Below are positions 35,280 to 42,262 of a stretch of 64,000 nt of DNA, piece after piece (position 1 is the stretch's first letter; the number at the start of each line of letters is the position of its first letter). The position numbers were made by a program, and so were the translations under genes. Origin of the DNA: Acidobacteriota bacterium (lineage in GTDB: Bacteria > Acidobacteriota > Thermoanaerobaculia > Multivoradales > J023); the NCBI GenBank assembly GCA_029263315.1, contig JAJCXR010000040.1, positions 248,001 through 312,000 of the forward strand, given 5' to 3'. Under the pieces are notes generated by a model. The model saw only the letters and a list, made by a program, of their open reading frames with translations, was not told the origin of the DNA and did no database searches.

Positions 35280-35506
35280 AACCCGGGATTGGGACGGCCA
35301 CCGGCCACGGCGCCTCACCAGCAACCAGGGTTCCATGACCCGAGGGCGGAACAAAAAATGACTATGCAGTTGCAATCTCAAACGTCGACCCAAGCGTTGT
35401 GATGCGACTTAGCTTAAAGGCCTGCACAAAAACTTAAAGGTCTGCGCAAAAGCTTAAAGGTCTGCTCAAATGATAAGCGCCTGAGACGATCTTGTCTATA
35501 GCAATT
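35280..35506. repeat. Duplicated ~225-bp block, copy A
   Basis: Starts AACCCGGGATTGGG-A/G-CGG and ends GTC-T/C-ATAGCAATT; recurs with clear but imperfect similarity at 35898-36120. Shared parts include GCCTCACC..CAACCAGGGTTCCA, CGACCCAAGC and GCGACTT-GCTT-AAGG. Copy A contains the three 20-bp repeats, copy B only one. No ORF. It lies in front of the NRPS operon, so it must include or border its promoter. Confidence 0.75.
35411..35470 (-). promoter_or_regulatory. Three contiguous 20-bp direct repeats upstream of the NRPS operon
   Basis: On the minus strand the unit is GCAGACCTTTAAG followed by seven less conserved bases, occurring three times at an exact 20-bp spacing (about two helical turns). 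The related block at 36060-36080 has a single copy. Exact phasing at ~260-320 bp before the first start codon suits a multimeric activator or repressor, but may also be simple repeat expansion. Confidence 0.5.
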
Positions 35507-35512
35507 CCCCTA

Positions 35513-35752
35513 CGACGCCGGTTCGGAGTGCAAGTGAAATCGACTCACGGCGGCAGGGCGCTGAAGACCATTCACACCGGCAACCATGACGCTCTGGAGC
35601 AACACTACGAGAAGATCGAAGCCTACATGGCTGCCCATGGGTTCGAAGCGACGGGCCCACCGTGGGACGTGTGGATCAGCGATCCTGGGTCGACCCCGGA
35701 AGACGAGTTGGTGACGCACGCATTTTTTCCTCTGGGACCGGTGTCGTAGGGT
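35513..35752 (+). pseudogene. Truncated duplicate of the SRPBCC/GyrI gene 3' end (right flanking repeat)
   Basis: Near-identical to 14785-15025, the last ~80 codons and stop of the SRPBCC/GyrI gene. A single-base deletion near its left end, four substitutions (one giving Tyr to His) and loss of everything upstream make it a fragment. An 85-codon ORF runs through it, but its start lies in unrelated sequence, so it is not a working gene. Same orientation as the intact copy 20.7 kb away. Confidence 0.9.
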
Positions 35753-35791
35753 CGAGATCTCTAGGTGTCGCGGTCGTGGAGCCGCGATCTC

Positions 35792-35880
35792 AGGGTCCGC
35801 GCCAAAATAACTTCCGCATTCGGGGGCAATTGGATCACCTCGCCCCCTCGATGCTGGGAACTTATTTTTTTGCGGACCCT
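35792..35880. mobile_element. 89-bp MITE-like inverted-repeat element
   Basis: The left end reads AGGGTCCGCGCCAAAATAA and the reverse complement of the right end reads AGGGTCCGCAAAAAAATAA; the arms stay similar for about 37 bp each, leaving only a short centre. Outer nine bases match perfectly. No coding capacity. It looks like a miniature inverted-repeat transposable element or a long hairpin. No transposase with such ends was seen in the window, and no clear target-site duplication. Confidence 0.55.
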
Positions 35881-35897
35881 TAGGGGAGAGGCCTTGG

Positions 35898-36120
35898 AAC
35901 CCGGGATTGGGGCGGTCGCCGGCCCGACGCCTCACCATCAACCAGGGTTCCAAGACCTGTAAACGAATCACTGAATGCGGTTCTGTCAGTAGGCTCTGTC
36001 AATAGACTCTGACACCGACAGACTGACACCGACAGACTGACATCGACCCAAGCCGTCGCGACTTGGCTTGAAGGTCTGGACAAATCATAAACGGCTCAGC
36101 CCGCCTTGTCCATAGCAATT
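35898..36120. repeat. Duplicated ~225-bp block, copy B
   Basis: Second copy of the block at 35280-35506, with the fragment of the SRPBCC/GyrI gene and the 89-bp element between them. It has its own internal short repeats, GACACCGACAGACT twice in a row near 36008-36040. It lies downstream of the GNAT gene, so it is not that gene's promoter. The remaining 110 bp to 36230 show nothing recognisable. Confidence 0.7.
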
Positions 36121-36230
36121 TTGCTATATATCTTCACACCGTGCCTCGCGGCGAAGGCCCCGAGAGCACCTTGAACCGCTAGAATCTCTGGTCCCGGGGA
36201 CCGGCGCATCCTAGACCCAGCCTACGGACG

Positions 36231-37103
36231 TCAATGGGCAGTCGAAAGGGCCATCTGGTAGTAGTCCCCTCGGGCACGGTACCCCACACGGGGATAAATA
36301 CGATTGGTCACCGGATTGTTCAAGTCCGTGAACAGAACACAGCGCTCGAACCCTCGATCAAGCAATAGCTGACTCAGGGCGGCGACGCAGCAGGTCGCCA
36401 GACCTCGACCACGCGTTTCCGGCGGCGTATAGGCATAACCCACAAAGGCTGATGTCGCGGTCGCCCGCGCCTGCGCCACCATGGCCATCACAGTCTCCTC
36501 CTGCCAGAGATAGACCTCACCGGCCCACAATAGCTGGTGGGCCGTGCCATGGGCTGCGCCCACGGAATCGTCGCCCAAGGCCTCGCGGCTGAAATCGTAA
36601 AACCAACGCTTGACCAAGGTTTCGTCGCCAGCATCGGCGCGGCGTAGATGGCCGCCGGCCCGCGGCGGAGGAGGCGCGACGCAACGCAAGGAGTAGAGAC
36701 GCATGCGCAGCCGCGCATGGCAGCTCCCTCCCCGTCGCGCCACCCAAGCGGCCGCCAGGTCTTGGACCAGATCCATGGGCCCTAGGATATTGGCAAGCGC
36801 CAGCCCGTCAGCCTCCCAAGCGGCGGAAAAATGACCCACCAAGGCCTCCTGGGTGCTCGCCGTAAGGTCCCGGCGCGGGTGCACGATCAAGCCGTAGGGC
36901 GATGCCTGCACACCCACCATCAGAATCTCCCCGGATTGCTCAACGGTAACAAACCGCGGTTCTGTGCCGGGTTCAGATCGTGGACCGCTGAGCAACTCGA
37001 AGCAGACTCCGAGCAGCATGCTGCTCGCCGGCTCGTCCGCTGCCAGCCAACTTCCAGCGACAGCCATGAAGGGCTCTGCTCGGCGATTCAAGGTGAGTTT
37101 CAT
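36231..37103 (-). CDS. GNAT family N-acetyltransferase
   Basis: 290 residues from the ATG at 37103, supported by AGGGG 8 nt upstream; the frame is open 40 codons further without homology. The C-terminal ~130 residues hold the acetyl-CoA fold: VGYAYTPPETRGRGLATCCVAAL split as motif A (RGRGLA) and FTDLNNPVTNRIYPRVGY as motif B, typical of the FR47-like branch. The N-terminal half is a degenerate GNAT-like domain. Substrate unknown. It lies just outside the cluster repeats and may or may not belong to the cluster. Confidence 0.82.
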   Translation of the reverse strand: MKLTLNRRAEPFMAVAGSWLAADEPASSMLLGVCFELLSGPRSEPGTEPRFVTVEQSGEILMVGVQASPYGLIVHPRRDLTASTQEALVGHFSAAWEADGLALANILGPMDLVQDLAAAWVARRGGSCHARLRMRLYSLRCVAPPPPRAGGHLRRADAGDETLVKRWFYDFSREALGDDSVGAAHGTAHQLLWAGEVYLWQEETVMAMVAQARATATSAFVGYAYTPPETRGRGLATCCVAALSQLLLDRGFERCVLFTDLNNPVTNRIYPRVGYRARGDYYQMALSTAH

Positions 37104-37330
37104 GACGACACCCCTACCAACTGGCGCGTTTTCAGCTGGACAGCCATTCCGGCATTTTTGCAGCTTTACGGGCGCTGCGGTGAAATTTCCCAGGGGCCGT
37201 CGACACAGGAGTGTCGAACCCATTCACGCCATGACAGGCCGTCTTGGCAGCAAACCTCGTCGCCGCACAGGACGGCGACCCTTGATGGCCATTCATGACA
37301 GAGGCCCCTGACACCAGGAAAGGACCTACC

Positions 37331-39220
37331 ATGCTGACCCACTCTTCAACCTCCCGACGTTCTCACCTTCGGCCACTGGCCTTGGCTCTCGCCGCCCTCT
37401 TGCTCACCCTGACCGGCCCCCCGGCCATCGCCGAAACACCGACCTTCCACCCGCAGGCGGCGCAACAAATCGCTCTGCTGTCCCAGGAGAAGATGTCTCG
37501 CAGCGCAACCCAACAGAAGGTCGACTCCCGTCTGTTGCTCGAAACCTATCGCCGCCAAGTGAGCTCGCCCCTGGCCACCTTGACGAATCTCGAAACGCTT
37601 CACACCGGCGTCGAGGTTTCCTTCGAAGGCGAGGTTCTGGTGGACATGCGTGCCGAGGTCACCCCTGCGCTGCTCGAATTCATCGAAGCGGCGGGGGGCG
37701 AGATCGTCAATGCCCACCCCCGCTTCAATGCCTTGCGGGCCCACCTCCCCTTGAGCCGCCTGCTGACCGTCGCCGAAAACCCCGCGATCCGCAACATTCG
37801 CCCCGCCGATTTCATGATGCAGCAGATGATCAATACGACGGAGGGGGATGTCGCCCACGCCACGGATTTGGCCCGCGTCAACTTTGGCATCGACGGCACC
37901 GGCGTCCAGGTCGGAGCCATGTCCGACAGTGTCGATGCCTTGGCCAGCCTGCAAGCCAGTGGCGATTTGCCGGCCAGTGTCACCGTCCTACCGGGCCAGA
38001 GCGGCAATCCGGGCAGCAGCGAAGGCACGGCTCTGATGGAGATCGTCCATGACATGGCACCGGGCGCCGAGCTCTTCTTTGCCACCGGACTTGGCGGTGA
38101 AGCTCAAATGGCCCAGAACATCCTCGATCTCGCCGCCGCCGGCTGCGATGTCATCGTCGACGATGTGCTCTACCTCGGAGAGTCGGTTTTCCAAGACGGC
38201 ATCATCGCCCAGGCGGTGGATGAGGTCGCCGCCGACGGTGTTCTCTACTTCTCCTCCGCCGGCAACTCGGGCAACCTCGACCGCGGCACCGCCGGGGTTT
38301 GGGAAGGCGACTTCGTCGCCACGGCATTGCCACCACCCTTGAACGGTATGGGCATCTCGGCCCACGACTTCGGCGCCGCCCTCGCCCTGGGGACGGCCAA
38401 CAGCAACATCATCACCGAGCAAGCAAGCAACGACGCCCCCCTGTTTACCCTGCAATGGGCCGACCCGGCGGGCGCCTCCGGCAACGACTACGATCTCTAC
38501 CTGCTCGACGCGACCCTCACCGTTGTCATCGCGGCGTCCACCAACGTCCAGAACGGCAACGACTTCCCGATCGAATTCATCGCTTCGGCGGGCATCGACC
38601 ACAGTGGCAACCGCCTGGTGATCGTCAAATTCGACGGCGACGATGTTTTCCTCCACATGAATACCCATCGCGGTCTCTTGGAATTTGGTACCGACGGGCA
38701 GATCTTTGGTCATCCGGCGGCCGAGGGAGCCATGGCGGTGGCCGCCGTCAATGTGGCGACGGCTGGGGGCGGTACCTTCACCGGCGGACCGGCCAACCCG
38801 GTGGAGGATTTCACCTCCGACGGACCGCGTCGCATCTTCTTCAATGCCGACGGCTCCCCCGTCGCCTTGACCGAGGGCGGTCCCTCCAGCACCGTTCGCC
38901 GCAAACCCGATGTCGCCGGCGCCGACGGGGTGTCGACGGCCACCCCGGGATTCGACCCCTTCTTCGGCACCTCCGCCTCGGCGCCCCACACCGCCGCCAT
39001 CGCGGCGCTCTTCGACCAGCTCTTTCCCTCCGTCGGCGTGCCCAGCGCCTACGACGTGTTCAGATCCGAAGCCTTGGATATCGAGGCTCCGGGCTTCGAC
39101 CGCAACTCCGGCAACGGCATCATGATGCCTGACGACGCATTGGATGCCCCTATTTTTGCGGACGGTTTTGAATCCGGGGATACTTCCGCTTGGACCAGTA
39201 ATAGCTTCGAGGGGGACTGA
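37331..39220 (+). CDS. Secreted subtilisin-fold (S8-like) peptidase with Glu at the usual His position
   Basis: 629 residues; ATG at 37331 preferred over 37295 because AAAGGA precedes it. Signal peptide (LRPLALALAALLLTL, cut after AIA). Catalytic Asp in VGAMSDSVD; Ser in FFGTSASAPHTAAIAAL, the S8/S53 pattern. Where subtilisins have HGT, this protein has SSEGTALMEIVHDMAPGAEL split around EGT, so Glu replaces His, as in the Ser-Glu-Asp triad of sedolisins. An inserted beta domain (residues ~330-470) precedes the Ser block. The C-terminus ends FADGFESGDTSAW..., a recurrent terminal motif in some secreted bacterial proteins. Substrate unknown. Confidence 0.85.
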   Translation: MLTHSSTSRRSHLRPLALALAALLLTLTGPPAIAETPTFHPQAAQQIALLSQEKMSRSATQQKVDSRLLLETYRRQVSSPLATLTNLETLHTGVEVSFEGEVLVDMRAEVTPALLEFIEAAGGEIVNAHPRFNALRAHLPLSRLLTVAENPAIRNIRPADFMMQQMINTTEGDVAHATDLARVNFGIDGTGVQVGAMSDSVDALASLQASGDLPASVTVLPGQSGNPGSSEGTALMEIVHDMAPGAELFFATGLGGEAQMAQNILDLAAAGCDVIVDDVLYLGESVFQDGIIAQAVDEVAADGVLYFSSAGNSGNLDRGTAGVWEGDFVATALPPPLNGMGISAHDFGAALALGTANSNIITEQASNDAPLFTLQWADPAGASGNDYDLYLLDATLTVVIAASTNVQNGNDFPIEFIASAGIDHSGNRLVIVKFDGDDVFLHMNTHRGLLEFGTDGQIFGHPAAEGAMAVAAVNVATAGGGTFTGGPANPVEDFTSDGPRRIFFNADGSPVALTEGGPSSTVRRKPDVAGADGVSTATPGFDPFFGTSASAPHTAAIAALFDQLFPSVGVPSAYDVFRSEALDIEAPGFDRNSGNGIMMPDDALDAPIFADGFESGDTSAWTSNSFEGD

Positions 39221-39223
39221 CGA

Positions 39224-39259
39224 ACAGACGGCGACCTTGGCGCCAAGGTCGCCGTCTGT
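39224..39259. terminator. 36-bp perfect palindrome after the S8-like peptidase gene
   Basis: ACAGACGGCGACCTTGG meets its exact complement around a central GC pair, 4 bp past the stop codon. The RNA would form a long, very stable stem. No U-run follows, so termination may need Rho, or the stem protects the mRNA 3' end. Confidence 0.6.
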
Positions 39260-39330
39260 AGCGCGGAACAAAACGAGCGAGGGTAAAGTTGGCAAGGGAT
39301 CGGGAACTTCTACGCCATTTGTTCGTTAGT

Positions 39331-39540
39331 AAGCTAGTGCCCATCCAAGAAAACGATGCGGGGCGGGAGCCCTTCGGCCTGCGCGCGGCCTGCGCAAACT
39401 CGCCCCAACGCTGACGTATCGATTTAGACCCATTGATATCAATGTTTCATCCCGCCCCCATGGCCCTGCGGCTCAGACAGCACTCCGTCCGTGCTCGCTC
39501 GAAGGGCCTCCCGCTAGGACCGATTCTGGTAAAACGGGAC
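39331..39540 (-). repeat. Interspersed intergenic repeat, copy 2 (inverted)
   Basis: Reverse complement matches 8864-9044 through its right two thirds and 59201-59317 through its left half, so it is the most complete copy (~210 bp). It contains TTGATATCAA and GAGCCGCAGGGCCATGG. It fills the 375 bp between the peptidase gene and the second ADOP gene; no other feature is visible there. Confidence 0.75.
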
Positions 39541-39634
39541 GGGAACGAGCTAAGAGCAGACCACCACGACGCCTTCGACGATATCCTGTTCGAAGATGCC
39601 ATTCCGATTTGCTGTCTCTTCCATGAGGTGACCC

Positions 39635-42127
39635 TTGGCCCACTTTCGTCTCGCCCTCCGATCCCTCGTCAAGTCCCCGCTGGTCTCCACCGTGGCCATC
39701 CTCTCCCTGGCCTTGGGAATCGGCGCCAACGCCGCCATTTTTTCGATTTTCGAGCAGCTGGTCCTGCGTCCCTTGCCGGTGCAGGCACCGCATCAGCTGG
39801 TCAACCTGGAGGCACCAGGCCCTAAATCAGGTTCCCAGTCTTCGAACAACGCCGGTGGCCAAGAGGCCATCTTCAGCTATCCAATGTTTCGCGATCTGGA
39901 GAAAGCGGAGTCGTCCTTCAGCGGACTGGCGGCCCATTGCGGCTTCGGCGCCAATTTGGCCTTCGGCGGCAAGACCACCAGCGGCGCCGGCATGTACGTT
40001 TCCGGCGGCTACTTCGGGGTGCTCGGCTTGCAACCCGCCCTCGGCCGCCTCTTGCAGCCGGCCGACGACGTGACGCCGGGGAGCCATCCGTTGGCGGTGC
40101 TAGATTACGGCTTTTGGCGGCAACACTTCTCCAGCGACCCCAACGTGCTCGGTCAAACCCTGTTGGTCAATGGCCAACCGCTGACCATCATCGGGGTCGC
40201 GCCGCGTGGTTTCTCCGGCACCACCCTGGGCACCGACCCGCGGATCTATGTGCCCATCAGCATGCGCCAGGCACTCACTCCGGGCTGGCAAGGCTTTGAG
40301 GACCGGCAGACGTATTGGATCTACCTTTTTGCGCGCCTGGCACCCGGTGTCACCATGGAGCAAGCAGCGACGGCCATCAATGTGCCATATCGCCATCTGA
40401 TCCAAGAAGTGGAGCTGGCGCTGCAGGACGGCGCCAGCCAGCAGACCCTGGAACGATTTCGCAATAAGGTGGTGACCCTCAGCCCCGGCGCCAAGGGCCA
40501 GAGCGAGGTGCACGCTGAGGTCAGCACCCCCCTGGCCTTGCTCTTTGCGGTCACCGGGGTGGTCCTGTTGATAGCCTGCGCCAACTTGGTCAATCTACTG
40601 TTGGTGAAAGCGGCACACCGCAAGGGCGAGATCGCCCTTCGCATGTCGATCGGCGCGCGGCGGCACCAGATCGTCGCCCAGCTCTTGAGCGAGTCGTTCC
40701 TCCTCGCCCTGCTCGGCAGCTTTTGCGGGTTCTGGGTGGCGAAGGGGACTCTGCACCTCGTCTCCTCGATGATGCCGGATGGCATGGGGGCCCAATTCGG
40801 CTTCCATATCGGCCCCGCGGTGTGGTGGTTTTTGGGCATTCTCACCCTGGTCACCGGCTTGGTGGGGCTCTTCCCCGCCCTGCACATCACCGGCGACGAC
40901 TTCGCGACCACCTTGAAGAGTCAGACCGGACGCAACTCTCCGTCCCGCGCCGCCAATGGCTTTCGCAATGTCATGGCGACGCTACAGATCGCCTTGTCGA
41001 TGACCCTGCTCATCGCCGCCGGCCTCTTTGCCAAGAGCTTGTACAACGTCAGCCAGGTGGAGCTGGGGCTCGAGGTCGAGCGCCTGACCAGCTTCAGCAT
41101 CGCGCCGGAGCTCAATGGCTACGACGCCGAGAGGTCGCGCCGGCTCTTCGAGAACCTGGAGACCAGCTTGGCGGCCCTGCCCGGCGTGCAGAGCGTGGTC
41201 GCTTCCCAGGTGCCCCTGATCTCCGGTAGCAATTGGGGCAGCAACGTCACCGTCCAGGGTTTCGAGGCCGGCCCCGACACCGACACCAACTCCAAATTCA
41301 ACCGTATCGGGCCGGGCTACTTCGAGACCCTGGGCATCTCCCTCTTCGCTGGCCGTGAATTCACCGTCGGCGACGATCTCGAGGCCCCCAAGGTGGCGAT
41401 TGTCAATCAAACCTTCGCCGAGAAGTTCGGCCTGGGACGCCAGGCGGTGGGCCAACGCATGCAAATGGGTGCCGGCGGTGAATTGGACATCGAGATCGTC
41501 GGCTTAGTGGAGGACGCCAAATACAGCGAGGTCAAGGACGTTGCCCCGCCCCTCTTCTTCGTGCCTTACCGCCAAGATGACAGCATCGGCGCGATCAATT
41601 TCTATGTCCGCACGGGTCGGGACCCCGAGTCCATCCTGCCCGAGCTGCGGACGACGGTGGCCTCGTTCGACGCCAATCTGCCGGTAGACGATCTGCGGAC
41701 CATGGAAGTCCAGGTGGCGGAGAACATCTTCCTCGACCGCTTCCTGAGCACCCTGTCGACGGCCTTCGCCGGCCTGGCGACGCTGCTGGCGGTCATCGGC
41801 CTCTACGGTGTGATCGCCTACTCGGTGGCCCGACAACGGCGCGAGATCGGGTTGCGCATGACCTTGGGTGCCGACGGACCGCGCATTCGCAACTGGGTCT
41901 TGGGGCGGGTCGGTTGGATGACGGGTATCGGCATCGTCCTCGGCTCCCTGGTCGCCCTTGCCCTGGGACGCCTGGCCGGCGCCTTGCTCTTCGGCCTCGA
42001 GGGTAGCGACCCGACGGTTTTCGCCTTGGCAGCCTTGGTCCTGACGGCGGTGGCCCTCACTTCCGGCTTCTTGCCGGCCCGGCGGGCCGCCCGTATCGAT
42101 CCCATCGAAGCCCTGCGCGAGGAATGA
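39635..42127 (+). CDS. ADOP family ABC transporter permease
   Basis: 830 residues with duplicated MacB-periplasmic/FtsX units: KSPLVSTVAILSLALGIGAN at the start, VSGGYFGVLGLQPALGR, VGVAPRGFSGTTLG, then a second half ending ARRAARIDPIEALREE. It starts with TTG at 39635: the in-frame ATG at 39623 runs into TGA two codons later, and that same ATGAGGTGA supplies the ribosome site. No ATPase gene is adjacent, as usual for this family. It is a different gene from the cluster's ADOP (15069-17543), not a repeat copy. Role likely efflux; substrate unknown. Confidence 0.9.
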   Translation: MAHFRLALRSLVKSPLVSTVAILSLALGIGANAAIFSIFEQLVLRPLPVQAPHQLVNLEAPGPKSGSQSSNNAGGQEAIFSYPMFRDLEKAESSFSGLAAHCGFGANLAFGGKTTSGAGMYVSGGYFGVLGLQPALGRLLQPADDVTPGSHPLAVLDYGFWRQHFSSDPNVLGQTLLVNGQPLTIIGVAPRGFSGTTLGTDPRIYVPISMRQALTPGWQGFEDRQTYWIYLFARLAPGVTMEQAATAINVPYRHLIQEVELALQDGASQQTLERFRNKVVTLSPGAKGQSEVHAEVSTPLALLFAVTGVVLLIACANLVNLLLVKAAHRKGEIALRMSIGARRHQIVAQLLSESFLLALLGSFCGFWVAKGTLHLVSSMMPDGMGAQFGFHIGPAVWWFLGILTLVTGLVGLFPALHITGDDFATTLKSQTGRNSPSRAANGFRNVMATLQIALSMTLLIAAGLFAKSLYNVSQVELGLEVERLTSFSIAPELNGYDAERSRRLFENLETSLAALPGVQSVVASQVPLISGSNWGSNVTVQGFEAGPDTDTNSKFNRIGPGYFETLGISLFAGREFTVGDDLEAPKVAIVNQTFAEKFGLGRQAVGQRMQMGAGGELDIEIVGLVEDAKYSEVKDVAPPLFFVPYRQDDSIGAINFYVRTGRDPESILPELRTTVASFDANLPVDDLRTMEVQVAENIFLDRFLSTLSTAFAGLATLLAVIGLYGVIAYSVARQRREIGLRMTLGADGPRIRNWVLGRVGWMTGIGIVLGSLVALALGRLAGALLFGLEGSDPTVFALAALVLTAVALTSGFLPARRAARIDPIEALREE

Positions 42128-42262
42128 CGCCACCGTCTGGACGGCCCTAAGACAGTTGGCGATTGACGCCCCATGGGGCCATCACCTACCCTCGCAGACC
42201 ACAACTTCAATACCCGTCGACCCAACAACCCAGGGCCGACCGGCCTCGCACTGGAGCCTGCC

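Noticed and set aside
35411..35470. Short CRISPR-like array
   Set aside because: The 20-bp units are contiguous with no unique spacers and no cas genes are present.
15026..35512. Integrase or transposase that could have moved the cluster
   Set aside because: Every gene between the flanking repeats is assigned to biosynthesis or export; no recombinase fragment was found.
39433..39825. Conserved peptide FHPxPMALRL...SVRARS shared by frames at 39433 (+) and 59303 (-)
   Set aside because: Similarity comes from translating copies 2 and 3 of the interspersed repeat; one overlaps the ADOP gene and the other overlaps pbpC in the wrong frame.
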